From: WANQ01 sp964448055
Lineage (GTDB): Archaea; Thermoproteota; Thermoprotei_A; Sulfolobales; WANQ01
Length of the DNA: 39,133 nucleotides
Assembly (NCBI GenBank): GCA_964448055.1
Contig: CAYUVB010000013.1
Coordinates: forward strand, 1-39,133
Reading direction: 5' to 3'
This document shows positions 1-9,543 of this stretch, piece by piece. The notes under the pieces were generated by a model, which was given only the letters and a program-made list of their open reading frames with translations, ran no database searches and was not told where the DNA came from. Position numbers and translations under genes: made by a program. The stretch's first letter is position 1, and each line of letters opens with the position of its first letter.

Positions 1-2
1 CT

Positions 3-368
3 CTTCGCTACGGTTTGATGCTATTAGGATTGTTCTACATAACTAGTTCACTATACATGTATGGCATGTATATTCACGGTCTTCACGATATATCACTTAC
101 ACTATTCGTTGGAGCTCCAATGATCCTTGGATTAATGAATTTAACTGCCTCGGTACCATTATTCATTAAGAGGGCTACTAGAATAGTACTCCCAGTTATA
201 TTACTATGTTGTTTAACTACACTAGCATGGCTTAGCTATGTATGTTGGAAAGCAGCTTTGATAGGTGCTATCACACCACTATTAATCACGTTAGCCGTAT
301 CTCTAGGTATAGCCCATGCATTGACATTTTTATTCACCTATAGAAATATGTTTAGAAAGTATAGCTAA
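3..368 (+). CDS. Membrane protein of unknown function, 5' end cut by window
   Basis: The frame is open from the window edge, so the TTG at 15 and ATG at 18 are only the first start codons visible and the true N-terminus may lie outside. The protein is strongly hydrophobic, with about four membrane-spanning stretches (roughly residues 1-20, 28-52, 57-77 and 80-108 counted from the TTG), and ends with a short basic tail (RNMFRKYS). No catalytic motif or known family is recognised. It is followed by about 180 bases without a gene and a convergent gene. Confidence 0.6.
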   Translation, partial: LRYGLMLLGLFYITSSLYMYGMYIHGLHDISLTLFVGAPMILGLMNLTASVPLFIKRATRIVLPVILLCCLTTLAWLSYVCWKAALIGAITPLLITLAVSLGIAHALTFLFTYRNMFRKYS

Positions 369-545
369 GAATTTAGCCTCTAGTATAGTTCAAGTTTTCT
401 TCAGGCTTGGAATATGTGCCTTGATTGCTAAGAATAACAAGTGTTTATAGTTATGATAAACTTGATGGAGAGTTATTAAGGTATCTAGTAGCTAGTAATA
501 TTGTATGGAGTTGTATTGCTACTTGTTTCTCTAGAGGTATGTATT

Positions 546-923
546 CTATATGATGACGATGTAGCTTAGCATAAAGGTTTTCAAAGACATTGGTAAATTT
601 TCAATTACTTCCCTAACATCCATGCCAGGATCACTCTTGCCACATCTATTCAAGAGTCTTAGTGCTATCCCTAGCTTCAACAAAGTATTCCACAGACCTC
701 TAACCACTACGATATCAAATTCCTCAGCTCTAGAAGCCTCCTTCTCATACCGCTTATCTACTGTAACCCTTCTTTTCAATGATTCTAACCTGCTACTCCA
801 GCTAAGCAAGTATTCTTCAGCTTCCCATAGGTAGGGACACTTCCTATCTACGTAAGGAATGAACCTCTTCACCATAGACTCTACGAAGTCAGCTGAATGG
901 TATCGCTTATAGTCTCTAATCAT
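546..923 (-). CDS. Hypothetical charged, probably helical protein, 125 aa
   Basis: This is an uninterrupted 125-residue reading frame starting at ATG, rich in Arg, Glu, Leu and Lys, with no membrane segment. Helix-like stretches around residues 30-60 and 70-95 would suit a small all-helical (HEPN-like or PaREP-like) protein, but no RxxxxH motif is present and no family is recognised. It is divergent from the PaREP1-like gene starting about 50 bases away, so the two may share a promoter region. The function is unknown. Confidence 0.5.
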   Translation of the reverse strand: MIRDYKRYHSADFVESMVKRFIPYVDRKCPYLWEAEEYLLSWSSRLESLKRRVTVDKRYEKEASRAEEFDIVVVRGLWNTLLKLGIALRLLNRCGKSDPGMDVREVIENLPMSLKTFMLSYIVII

Positions 924-971
924 AAGTATATTATCCAGAAATACCGTACTAGGGATACCAGGTGTCTGTAA

Positions 972-1456
972 GTGGAAGCAATTGCTATTCCCAGCGTCGT
1001 GGCTAAGCGTATTAAGCGGGAGGCAGAGAGGTTAGGCTTTCTCTCGAAGAGTATATTGTTGAAATTCTCTCGCAAAAACTTGATCCTTATGATAGAGCGA
1101 GGGAGTACATAGAGTCTGCTAAAGAGCTGTTAGAAGAGGCTGAAGGAGAACTTGCCAAGAACAATATTCGTCAAGCGGCTGAGAAAATTTGGGGAGCAAC
1201 AGCACTAGCTATTAAGGCGTATGCATATTGGAGGGATAAGAGGAGGATTAGTAATCACAAGGAATTGTGGGAGTACAAGGATGTAGTAGCAAGAGAATTA
1301 GGTGATTGGGTTAGAGCAGTATTCCAGCGTGCAAGCTCCCTACATATGTGTTTCTATGAGGGATGGTGTACTAGACAAGATGTTGAGGATATATACGGTA
1401 TAGTAAGGAAACTAGTTAAATCAATAGCAGAGGAGATTATAGGAAGGGAAAAATAA
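972..1456 (+). pseudogene. PaREP1-family (HEPN-like) protein, interrupted by one frameshift
   Basis: Starting at GTG 972 the frame reads MEAIAIPSVVAKRIKREAERLG up to about 1037. The homologous continuation SLEEYIVEILSQ then appears one frame over from 1040 and stays open to the TAA at 1456. The second part carries the PaREP1 hallmarks: an AREYIESAKELLEEAE helix, then QAAEKIWGATALAIKAYA, then a Trp/Arg-rich C-terminal helix pair. PaREP1 proteins are common in hyperthermophilic Crenarchaeota and are distantly HEPN-like; their function is not settled. Adding one base at the GGCTTT run (1035-1040) would restore a 161-residue protein. The break is either a real mutation or a homopolymer sequencing error. 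No membrane segments are seen. Confidence 0.75.
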
Positions 1457-1781
1457 ACAATATTATCATTAATAGAGAAAACTGATATTAGGCTTAACCT
1501 TAGCTAGTATAAGAGAACGAACAGTAAGTATTGTTGTTTATGGACAAAATACCAAAAGATCATACTTTATAAGTACCTAATAGCCGTGGTATTGTTATGT
1601 CCAAGTCGTAGAAGGGATATCAGCTAGGTTCTTCTCCTTATACAATTGCAGTATATGGTATGTTTGTCTGCGAATATTTACGCACTAAAACGGAAAGTAG
1701 ATAAGGTGATTCCTTTAACCGAAGATTACGGTCTTGGCCTACGGGTTCAAACCATCATCCTATCCTAGGTGTTAAAGGTCT
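1457..1781. other. Gene-free stretch upstream of the first RNase H-like gene
   Basis: All frames are broken by frequent stops. A TTCAAACC stretch near 1744-1753 resembles a tRNA T-loop, but no acceptor stem surrounds it. AGGTGTTAAA just upstream of the gene start at 1782 recurs as AGGTGTTGAA upstream of its paralogue (before 10110), so this may be a shared leader or ribosome binding element. Nothing else is recognised. Confidence 0.5.
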
Positions 1782-2237
1782 TTGAGCGACATCATAGTTG
1801 CTGTTGACTATAGTGCTAAGCCTAGGTATATTGGTGTAGTTGTTGCTAGAGAACATATAATCAAGTCAAGTATTTTCCTAAACAAGGCTTCCTGGATAAA
1901 ACACATAGCCGATTTACTTGAACATGAGAAGACAGTGTACCTACATAGATTTCCAGATAGATTAGCCAAGATCAAAGAATTTCTAGAACATATAAGATGG
2001 TTCAACTATACGAGAAGCTGTAATGATTTCGTGAATAGGTTAAACCCGGCCATAGTTATTGTTGACCCAAAGCTAGATCCCTATATCAGTTATCCACGCA
2101 AGATCCCCGAACATAGGGTTACAAGAAGACATGAAAAGATACTAGTACTACTAGCAGATAACGTAGCATATTATGTTCATTGGATTTTAGAAATTAAAAG
2201 AAAGGACGACAGGGAACTCAGAAGAATTATGAAGTAA
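1782..2237 (+). CDS. Small RNase H-fold-like protein, copy A
   Basis: The gene starts with TTG and encodes 151 residues. It aligns along its whole length with the product of 9660-10110: a first strand with Asp (IIVAVDYS, D9), a conserved REH followed by a Trp-containing helix, a central basic helix, a second strand ending in Asp (AIVIVDPKLD, D95), an invariant YPRK, and a C-terminal helix with His and LADN (H117, D126). An Asp at the end of strand 1, one after a later strand and one in a C-terminal helix is the layout of RNase H/RuvC-like nucleases. That assignment is inference from motif layout, not recognition of a named family. The stop codon directly abuts a GC-rich structured RNA candidate on the opposite strand, an arrangement repeated at copy B. 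Nuclease, RNA-binding or transposon-related roles are all possible. Confidence 0.65.
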   Translation: MSDIIVAVDYSAKPRYIGVVVAREHIIKSSIFLNKASWIKHIADLLEHEKTVYLHRFPDRLAKIKEFLEHIRWFNYTRSCNDFVNRLNPAIVIVDPKLDPYISYPRKIPEHRVTRRHEKILVLLADNVAYYVHWILEIKRKDDRELRRIMK

Positions 2238-2298
2238 GGCCTCCTCACGGCCGACACTGCGGCTTATCTTCACTCACCACAGCCGCCACTCGGAGGCC
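2238..2298 (-). ncRNA. GC-rich structured RNA candidate, copy A
   Basis: This GC-rich island in an AT-rich region can fold, read on the minus strand, as P1 GGCCTCC/GGAGGCC (2298-2292 with 2244-2238), an internal loop GAGT/GTGA, P2 GGC/GCC, P3 GGCT/AGCC and a 16-nt terminal loop, with a one-sided bulge of about 9 nt between P2 and P3. The same layout, with a compensatory change in P1, occurs at 9585-9651. High GC in structured RNA is expected in hyperthermophiles. The minus strand is preferred because the internal loop is purine-rich there (possible tandem G.A pairs) and a TATA-like box lies upstream at 2331-2338. The 3' end abuts the stop codon of the convergent gene. A plus-strand 3'-UTR element is the alternative. 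Confidence 0.65.
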
Positions 2299-2306
2299 TA
2301 CTCACA

Positions 2307-2331
2307 AGTGTGTGTAACTGTTACACACACT
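2307..2331. repeat. Perfect 12-bp inverted repeat upstream of RNA candidate A
   Basis: AGTGTGTGTAAC (2307-2318) and GTTACACACACT (2320-2331) are perfect reverse complements separated by one base. The repeat lies between the TATA-like box and the RNA candidate on the minus strand, over the predicted start of transcription. It could be a protein-binding site, or a hairpin acting as a terminator for the plus-strand gene. Copy B has no equivalent hairpin. Confidence 0.6.
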
Positions 2332-2338
2332 CATAAAA
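2331..2338 (-). promoter_or_regulatory. TATA-like box for RNA candidate A
   Basis: Read on the minus strand this is TTTTATGA, ending 32 nt before the first G of the P1 stem. With the usual 25-27 nt from TATA centre to start site, transcription would begin about 10 nt before the stem. The same spacing is found at copy B (9544-9551). Confidence 0.45.
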
Positions 2339-2567
2339 CTATTGGTATAAGATCTAACGATGAAGGTAATAGTTAAGGATAGAGTATGGTTTCGTTTCCA
2401 GTACTAAAGGTAGGTGTAAGAAGCTGAATAGTGAAAGTCTGTGCTTACATTATTTGTTTATTTTCATTTCTTAACATCTTAACATTGATTTACTCATACA
2501 CCTTCTCTACGAACATAGCTTACATCCTACAACTTCATCGTAATTAATTTCTACTTAGATGGAATAA

Positions 2568-3785
2568 TTAACTATAATGTAAGGTGAATTCTATTGCTAC
2601 TGTTCCTTTGAAGGGTTTGTATGGGTAGTATCGTGCGGGTACTACCCATTCTCCACTAATCTCCCATCTCTGCTTACCAGTTGTTTCTGGTGAGACCGTG
2701 AACTCGAAGCCTGGTTCTATCTTTACTGTTTCCTTTGTTGCATGAGTATAAAGTGGTTCTCCAAGGTCGTGAACCCATCCAGCAATATTAGCTCCTAGGT
2801 CTCCTTCACTCGATGTACTCATAATATAGTCTCCTGGATAACTCCATGTAAGGCTTACTCCAGGAGGCCATGTAGGAGATACAGTGATCTGCGAAGGAAT
2901 GTTGCTCATGGAGCTTGGACTATAATCTCTAAGATCATATATACTTGTATAGTAGTTAAGATAGTAATGTGACTCAATGTAATCATTCCACCAGGCATCA
3001 CCAGATGCATCAACCCAGCCCAGCTTAGCACCCGATATAATCTCTGTTACACATCTTACTGCATAGAGATCCATATCACTCCATGGATCGGGGGTATAGT
3101 ATAGTATTTCGTGTTCTATATTCAGCTTTCCATAGGGTTTCCATTGCTCATCAGAACTCCAGCTAACAAATCCTATTATCTTCCAATCACTTGTCTCGTA
3201 TTCTAGCATTTTAATAGCATCGTTTAGGGCATCATAGGTTATATCGTTACCTGCGTAGCCTTTGATCATGACCGGGTATCTTCCTCCCTTCCTTGGCGTC
3301 GTTGATATCAGCTTATATATGTATACGTTTGTTCCGTTGAAGGTTGCGGAGAATGTTGCGATCCTGGATAGTATGTGGTCTATTTGCTTCTTCGCCTCCT
3401 CGTTTAGGGTTATGATTACGAACATTTTCCTTAAGAGCTGGGATATGATTTCCCTCTCACTTGGTGCTAGCCTTCTAGTAACTATTACTATTCCTTTCTT
3501 AGCAGGTATCTCTCTTAGAAAATCATACTGTATGATGTCTGCTTTGATCTGCTTAACAAGTTCTCTGAGTCCTCTCGGTATATCACCGATAACATATATC
3601 ACAACGTTATCGTATAGATTCTCAAACTTGTTTATGGTAATGGTAGTAGCCGACCTAGATATAGGATCTTGATGAACATCAATAATAGATGAAATCTGAT
3701 TTGTATTGCATTGTGAAGTATAGTAGTATATAACGTTAACTAAAGCTAGTAGGGTGATTAAGATAGTAACTATAACTTTATCCAT
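2568..3785 (-). CDS. Secreted or membrane-anchored protein of unknown function
   Basis: This 405-residue protein has an N-terminal hydrophobic anchor at about residues 4-22 and a large, aromatic-rich, presumably extracellular body. Residues about 60-160 alternate beta strands and helices (VVIYVIGDIP, GIVIVTRRLAPSE). The C-terminal third is rich in Trp, Tyr, Pro and Gly and probably all-beta. It is encoded 28 bases after the 717-residue secreted protein on the same strand, so the two are probably co-transcribed and may act together at the cell surface. No catalytic motif or family is recognised. Confidence 0.7.
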   Translation of the reverse strand: MDKVIVTILITLLALVNVIYYYTSQCNTNQISSIIDVHQDPISRSATTITINKFENLYDNVVIYVIGDIPRGLRELVKQIKADIIQYDFLREIPAKKGIVIVTRRLAPSEREIISQLLRKMFVIITLNEEAKKQIDHILSRIATFSATFNGTNVYIYKLISTTPRKGGRYPVMIKGYAGNDITYDALNDAIKMLEYETSDWKIIGFVSWSSDEQWKPYGKLNIEHEILYYTPDPWSDMDLYAVRCVTEIISGAKLGWVDASGDAWWNDYIESHYYLNYYTSIYDLRDYSPSSMSNIPSQITVSPTWPPGVSLTWSYPGDYIMSTSSEGDLGANIAGWVHDLGEPLYTHATKETVKIEPGFEFTVSPETTGKQRWEISGEWVVPARYYPYKPFKGTVAIEFTLHYS

Positions 3786-3813
3786 GATTACTGCCCAATG
3801 TTATTTACTAAGT

Positions 3814-5967
3814 TCACGGTTTTACTAACCTTGGGGTCTTAGTTATTATTACGAGTATCTCCTGCCATGGTAGGTGCTTTCTTATTAGCGGGTTTAGCTT
3901 CTTTACCTCCTCTACAATGTATTCTATGGTTTCGCTAAGCGTTTTATTGTTCTTCTTGGCCAGCTCTTCTACGCATGTTACGTTGAATATTATTGATGTA
4001 CCATATATTGCTTCACCGAAGGAGAAAAAGCATGGTATCTCGTTTAAGGCGCTTAGCATTTCCAGCCGCTGGTAAGGTCCACCAGGTGGTAGGGATCCTA
4101 GCTTCTCTACTACAATAACTCTACCACTATAATCCTTAAAGTACTGGTAAGCTAGCTTAGCGAACTCGTCAATATCTAATCCACTACATCCTTCAATGAC
4201 TATGTGGAAATCGTGGTCCTCTACAAGGAACTCTATCTCCATTGGTGTTAAACCTCTATGACTGATATCTTCTAGGAATTTCTTGATCTGTTCATGTATC
4301 TTCTCGATATTCTTGCTTAAGTACCTGGTTTCATTAACCTTAACTACGTATGAATTCTCTACCCACACTGTATGAAGTATTATTTTCGGTGATTCAAGAT
4401 ATAGATATGGTGTTATCTGGCTGAGTGCTATGTTATCGAAATCTATGTACCTCATGCCTGGTAGTATTAGTAGCCAGTAACCGTCTCCTAAGTCTCTGAA
4501 TAGAGACCGGTTAACCTTAATTATAACGAGTTTTCCCAGATCTTCAATAATCCATGGTACCAGGTCCCCTTGGATACTGGAAGTAGTGTTGACTTGAATT
4601 ACTGTGGGCTCGGTAAACCAGGGTTTTGACAATGTTCTATTACTACTTGGTACAATTACTACTAATGGTAGATTACACCATGCTCCTCCACTGCATTCTA
4701 TCAATGCAATGTATACTCCTTCTGAGACGTTTTTAGATGTACCTATTAGTAACGTTGTACTATGCTTCTCGTAGCTGGTCATTGTAACTACTTTCTCGGT
4801 AAACGATATGTTTAGTCCATTAAATGATTGTATATGAGGATAGGGGTTAACTATTCTTAATGTAACATTAGTTTTTACTCCAACAGCGAAGTCTATTGGT
4901 ATAAGTTTTAGGCTAACTCTTCCAACATGCCCAGGCTTTACTACTATGGTGTTCACTAGTGTTAAGTTCATATCGAGTACGCTATCATTTACTCTTACGT
5001 GCACAGGTATTGTTATATTCTCAATGCTAGCTCCAATAGTATTCTCCTTTTCTATTCTTATTAATACTCTAGGCCATGGATGCCGAGGAAAACTTACATA
5101 ATCATACATTGCTAATGGTTTTCCCGTCTCAGCATCAACTACTACAACGTAGGCCATGTAGACTCCACGTTTGAAAACAATGATCCAGCATAACCTGTAC
5201 TGACCTAGTACGCTAGGGTCTAGAGGCTCTCTTAGATACCATATGCTAGCATTTCTACTAAACCTTAATATAGCTAGGTAAGCGGAAACATTTAGCTCAT
5301 GAGACGTTACGCTAATGCCTTTACTAAGTAGGTAGTTTCGAGCTGTATCTACTGCTTTATCCTTGCTTATGCCCACTCTGAAATCTCTGGTAATAGGTTG
5401 TATTGTCTCATTATCCATCTCTACATTTATCACTTCGTAGGTACGTGCATTAACTGAGACCTCAATACTTGCATTATATCGTAAGCTACCTATAATAGGG
5501 TAGTCTTCATGGTATCTCATGAAGTATATGTACCACTCGGGATCACGTATGACGGTATTGTTAACTATATGGCCTGGACTAAAGAGTATTACAGTAATCT
5601 TGTATTCTGGTGAGATATTCAGCTTATTTATAGCAGTACATATAGCTTTACTAAGATTAATGTTTAAGTCTACATATCCTATTATGAGCTTGTTACCGTT
5701 TACGTTAATTGAGTAATAGTAGGGTATTACCTTCTTATAATCTAAGTTCCAGTAATGACCACCATAAACTATCCTTACACCTCTAGGACTTAGGTATTGA
5801 GAATAGTTGCAAGTCTGGATATTCAAAGTGTTAGTATTTAGATATATACTACTCTTAGTATCTACGGTATGGTCTACAGCCATAACCCCATATAGAATCC
5901 ATAATGTTATAATTATAGCTGTAACAAGTAAGATAAATACTAAGTATGATCCTATACGATACACCAT
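3814..5967 (-). CDS. Large secreted protein with PepSY-like segment
   Basis: This 717-residue protein has one N-terminal membrane segment (about residues 7-29) followed by an extracellular region with many N-x-S/T sequons, as in archaeal surface glycoproteins. Around residues 195-290 it shows a PepSY-like pattern: SKDKAVDTARNYLLSKG, and later YVVVVDAETGKPLAMYDY. PepSY domains often regulate secreted proteases, but that role is not shown here. A mixed alpha/beta C-terminal part (about 560-700) is unrecognised. It starts at ATG and heads a two-gene unit with the gene ending at 2568. The roughly 200 bases upstream are free of genes and probably carry its promoter. Confidence 0.7.
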   Translation of the reverse strand: MVYRIGSYLVFILLVTAIIITLWILYGVMAVDHTVDTKSSIYLNTNTLNIQTCNYSQYLSPRGVRIVYGGHYWNLDYKKVIPYYYSINVNGNKLIIGYVDLNINLSKAICTAINKLNISPEYKITVILFSPGHIVNNTVIRDPEWYIYFMRYHEDYPIIGSLRYNASIEVSVNARTYEVINVEMDNETIQPITRDFRVGISKDKAVDTARNYLLSKGISVTSHELNVSAYLAILRFSRNASIWYLREPLDPSVLGQYRLCWIIVFKRGVYMAYVVVVDAETGKPLAMYDYVSFPRHPWPRVLIRIEKENTIGASIENITIPVHVRVNDSVLDMNLTLVNTIVVKPGHVGRVSLKLIPIDFAVGVKTNVTLRIVNPYPHIQSFNGLNISFTEKVVTMTSYEKHSTTLLIGTSKNVSEGVYIALIECSGGAWCNLPLVVIVPSSNRTLSKPWFTEPTVIQVNTTSSIQGDLVPWIIEDLGKLVIIKVNRSLFRDLGDGYWLLILPGMRYIDFDNIALSQITPYLYLESPKIILHTVWVENSYVVKVNETRYLSKNIEKIHEQIKKFLEDISHRGLTPMEIEFLVEDHDFHIVIEGCSGLDIDEFAKLAYQYFKDYSGRVIVVEKLGSLPPGGPYQRLEMLSALNEIPCFFSFGEAIYGTSIIFNVTCVEELAKKNNKTLSETIEYIVEEVKKLNPLIRKHLPWQEILVIITKTPRLVKP

Positions 5968-6180
5968 TATCTCTGGTCCTCACGAGGTACCTATGTATTA
6001 GCTATCCCTATTAGTCTAAGTATTCGAACAACGTGGCTCTAAAACTTTGAACAAACTCTTGTAGTGTTTTCACCTCTATAGCGCATTTCATCCAGTTACG
6101 TAAATACTATAGGGTCCATTATGGAAACATATAGCCGGCTACATAATCTAAGTAGTCGGGTATGTAGTTTAGGTCACCTG

Positions 6181-7437
6181 CTACTTATGTTTTCGAAGCC
6201 TAATAATAGCCATGACCGATACTAGTATAGTTAATGATATTATAGCTAGTATTACATTGATCCACTGGTTTACGCCTTTTACTTTCAATATATCTATTCG
6301 AGGTAATCCAGTATACGTTTTAAGTACTTGACTGCTATATGGACTAATAAGCACGTCTATTACTCTTACCCAGTAAGCTGTTGAGTTATATTTGCACTTA
6401 ATCCTGACTCCGTATATTATCGGGTACTCGATAAGTAAGCTGGTGTTGTTAAGGTATATTTCTCTGTAAAACGGGTATATCCTAGTATATACTACATCCA
6501 ACCTACACGTGGATTTGTTAATACTCTCTGGTACAACGTCTGCTAAGATCCTTCTAATATAGCTAATAGCTGTAGCTTCTAGACGTTGAGTTAGCTGGGT
6601 ATCAGGAGTAATTGGTACTGTATGGTATGGCTTCCAGTAAAAGCTTGTCAGCACGTATTGATCTCCTTTAAGCCTAGTTAACGTGAGTTCCAAGACCTCG
6701 TATCTGGATAAGTGTCTAGTCAAGTTGATTTTCAACTCAATGTTTATATTAAATGAATTATCCCTAGCGCTAAAACCATAGTCTAGTTCATGTCCACTAC
6801 TTAATGTTACGCCAGTACCCTCCATAAGCCCTGGACATACGTGAAAGACTTCATTAACTATACTCAAATCGCCGATCTCCTTTAAGCAGTTTTCAGTACA
6901 CAGCTTATCTGTAAATATGCTTAGGTATTCATTAACGATATTTACCTTTGAAACATTCTTTATTATCGATAATAGTGTTGCAAGAACCTTAGGCCTATTA
7001 GTAATGTTGACTAGGCATTCATCGGGGTCATAGACTATTCCCGATATAGTATACTCCTTGGTCCAGTTAAGCTTGTTCAAGTTAATACTACTGGTATCAA
7101 GTGTTAAGCCAACAATTTTTCTATTGTTTCCTAGGCAAACGCCAACGTTAAAGCTGGTATCATCGTATAGTAGTCTGATCTTATAATAAGAACAGCTTTC
7201 CCAGACACCTATCCATACACTATGATTATGAATCGATAAGATCTCCATTGAGAAGTTTCTAGGGATATCAAGACCAAATATATTTCTCAGATAATAATGT
7301 AATTGATCTTTCAGCCAGGAATAATCATCACCATAAGCTTCCGGTAGACCAGTCATAAAGGAATATATAACGACAACAACTATTAGAGCTAACATTAGAG
7401 AATATCTCATAGACGATGTCTCCATAAATCCTACCAT
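6181..7437 (-). CDS. Surface protein with N- and C-terminal membrane segments
   Basis: This 418-residue protein has an N-terminal hydrophobic segment (about residues 11-29) that may be a signal peptide, a long extracellular part with many N-x-S/T sequons and several Cys (possible disulfides), and a C-terminal membrane anchor (about 391-411) followed by a basic tail (RLRKHK). Its start is supported by AAGTGAT just upstream. It begins 11 bases after the end of the DUF4184-like gene, so the two form an operon. The function is not recognised. Confidence 0.7.
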   Translation of the reverse strand: MVGFMETSSMRYSLMLALIVVVVIYSFMTGLPEAYGDDYSWLKDQLHYYLRNIFGLDIPRNFSMEILSIHNHSVWIGVWESCSYYKIRLLYDDTSFNVGVCLGNNRKIVGLTLDTSSINLNKLNWTKEYTISGIVYDPDECLVNITNRPKVLATLLSIIKNVSKVNIVNEYLSIFTDKLCTENCLKEIGDLSIVNEVFHVCPGLMEGTGVTLSSGHELDYGFSARDNSFNINIELKINLTRHLSRYEVLELTLTRLKGDQYVLTSFYWKPYHTVPITPDTQLTQRLEATAISYIRRILADVVPESINKSTCRLDVVYTRIYPFYREIYLNNTSLLIEYPIIYGVRIKCKYNSTAYWVRVIDVLISPYSSQVLKTYTGLPRIDILKVKGVNQWINVILAIISLTILVSVMAIIRLRKHK

Positions 7438-7448
7438 GTTATCACTTC

Positions 7449-8000
7449 TTAAGTAGGGTTATAAAGAATTTTTACTAGTAGATCTCTAAGATTTCCACTA
7501 TAGTTCTGCCTTATAATATCGTAAATGCATGCAATAGTTAGTACTAGAAATAGTAGATGAAGTATTATATGCATCTCTTCTTGTTTCCCAAATGGTATCA
7601 GTATGGATATATTGTCTACTGTTATAGGCCATAATAATGGATTATACTTATGATGCATTGCATCAATTACTACATGTATTAATGCTCCTAATTCAATTGA
7701 TACTACGTAGCTAGAGATTCCGACACTCATGTTGCTTACATTAAGTATTTTCAATAATAATTTGTAAATAGGTAATACTATGAGACCTAGAATCCAAGAA
7801 AATAATACCACACCTATAATGCTGTGTAGTACTAGTCTTGCATAGTCTAACTCATAGCCTAAGAGAACTAATACGGGTACTTCTATATCGGGTAGAAAGC
7901 TCCCAATAAGCAGACCCGGATATGATATTTTATTCTTGCTGATTTTATAGAGAAGATATGCTTGAGGGAAATGAAGCAATGTAAATACCACAGTAGACAC
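7449..8000 (-). CDS. DUF4184/YdjM-like membrane-bound metal-dependent hydrolase family
   Basis: This 183-residue protein starts at GTG. The N-terminal HFPQAYLL, the GSFLPDIEVP motif near residue 35 and the later HVVIDAMHHKYNPLLWP near residue 120 match the integral membrane family often annotated as membrane-bound metal-dependent hydrolase (DUF457/DUF4184/YdjM-like). The conserved Asp and His residues would bind metal at the membrane face. Several membrane segments are visible (about 55-80, 95-120, 150-170). Its real substrate is unknown in this family. It leads a two-gene operon with the surface protein ending at 6181. Confidence 0.7.
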   Translation of the reverse strand: MSTVVFTLLHFPQAYLLYKISKNKISYPGLLIGSFLPDIEVPVLVLLGYELDYARLVLHSIIGVVLFSWILGLIVLPIYKLLLKILNVSNMSVGISSYVVSIELGALIHVVIDAMHHKYNPLLWPITVDNISILIPFGKQEEMHIILHLLFLVLTIACIYDIIRQNYSGNLRDLLVKILYNPT

Positions 8001-8217
8001 CGTTCTTATACTACCTTTCCTTTTTGATTAAGATTATTTCTTACATAACTAAACTAAGATGTAGAAATCTCCACATGTCTTGTCTTAATATCTGGAAAAC
8101 TCGTCCTCACATGATAAGAAAGAGAATAGTAGCGCTAGGAAGACCTAGGTAATGAAGCTTAATGAATACTGTAGTTAACGAGAACTGTAATAAAGTATAC
8201 AAGATTAAATTACATTA

Positions 8218-8747
8218 TTATGTAGGGGACTGCTTTCTAGCTTCCATGGCTTCACTGATGATCCCATGAATTTTCCTAGGATCTTTTACTGCATATAATG
8301 TTATTGGTTGTACCCAATAGCTTGGATAACAAGCGTTCCAGTTCCATATTTTCTATCCCAGAACCCTACGTTTACGTTTACTTGCCGAATTGAATCTAGG
8401 CTTAATATATCGTAGTCTATTCCTACTAGTCCTTTCCTAACTATAATTCGTTTATTTGTTAAGATATAGTAGATGTTTTTCCAAACGAGAAAGGAATATA
8501 CGGGTGTTCCAAAGACTATAAGCCCTAGTATTCCATACCAGAAAGCAAAGAATATCAGAATTGGTAACTCAAATAGAGCCCTTGGTGATATTGTTCCAAT
8601 TACTATTAGAGGGATTATAAGCCATGGAATAGCGATAAACGCTAACCCTATTCTTTTAAGCACAAAAGGAGATCTTAAGGGTTTACCACACCAAAGAACC
8701 CTTTCATTGGGTTCAAGCATCTCTCTAACATCCCAGGGAACCTCCAT
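8218..8747 (-). pseudogene. Membrane-flanked PH-domain (bPH2) protein, frameshifted near its end
   Basis: The first 143 or so residues are intact: an N-terminal LEPNERVLWCGKP segment, two membrane helices (about 32-53 and 58-82) and a bPH2 domain beginning YYILTNKRIIVRKG. The frame stops at 8301, but one frame over the expected C-terminus continues (PITLYAVKDPRKIHGIISEA) to a TAA at 8218. One extra G in the GGG run near 8325 would join the two parts into a normal-length protein. The sequence shows either a recent mutation or a homopolymer error. Proteins of this type are widespread small membrane proteins with no settled function. Confidence 0.7.
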
Positions 8748-8834
8748 TAGAAGGACACCTATGAGCTTATCTCACTTATTTCGATTTTATATAGGTGTCT
8801 TCTAGAACTGGTTTAAAAATTATAGAGACAAGAC

Positions 8835-9437
8835 ATGCTCGTTAAGATACTCCTTAAGAATACTGCAAACGCAATAAGATACGCAGTTGACCATGATGCA
8901 AAGATAACATGCTTGAGTATCTCTACCCTTAATGAGACAAGATATGTAGAAGATGCTGTAAAATATGCTTACTCCAAAGGAGTTATAATCGTAGCACCCA
9001 CTGGAAACAATGCAAGGAACAGAATTGATTATCCTGCAAAATTCCCCGAGGTTATAGTAGTAGGAGGAGTAGATGAGAAAGATGAATGGTAGTATGAGGA
9101 AAAGAGACTAAAAGGCATACCCATACCTATAAAGCAAGGCTCTAATTACGGCGAAGGAATTGACGTAGTAGCCCCATGCACTAGGATCCTACATGCAACC
9201 CCATACGGTAACTACGGCGATGAAGGAAATGGAACCTCACTAGCAGCTCCCCAAGTCGCAGGACTAATCGCACTAATACTGAGCATAAACCCCAACTTAA
9301 GTCCCGAAGAGGTAAAAGAACTATTAATCAAAGGCAGCGACGACCTAGGACCCAAGGGATGGGATGAAAAATACGGATATGACAGGATAAATGTATCCAA
9401 GACCTTAGAATTCATCGGAAACCGCCCGCAACCATAG
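8835..9437 (+). pseudogene. Subtilisin-like serine protease (S8) remnant with in-frame TAG
   Basis: Residues 1-85 match the middle of a subtilase (CLSIST, then GVIIVAPTGNN with the oxyanion Asn, then FPEVIVVGGVDE). A TAG at 9090-9092 interrupts the frame, which then continues uninterrupted through SNYGEGIDVVAPC and the catalytic serine motif GTSLAAPQVAGLIALIL to the stop at 9437. The catalytic Asp and His regions are missing upstream, so this is the 3' half of a decayed gene. Its codons are slightly more C-rich than its neighbours'. The nearby serpin (13505-14749) is the type of inhibitor that would act on such proteases. Pyrrolysine readthrough is not supported. Confidence 0.8.
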
Positions 9438-9543
9438 AATGCCCAATAGGAATTGATTACATTTTGTTACGTGTTATTTACTAAAATTCCTCGTATTGTA
9501 GAGGACGTAGAGATTGCTAGATTACACCATGTTGTAAGGTAAG

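Noticed and set aside
1744..1753. GGTTCAAACC resembling a tRNA T-loop
   Set aside because: No matching acceptor stem, D-arm or anticodon arm surrounds it.
9090..9092. Pyrrolysine readthrough of the TAG in the subtilase
   Set aside because: No pyl genes are seen, this lineage is not known to use pyrrolysine, and the gene already lacks its N-terminal catalytic part.
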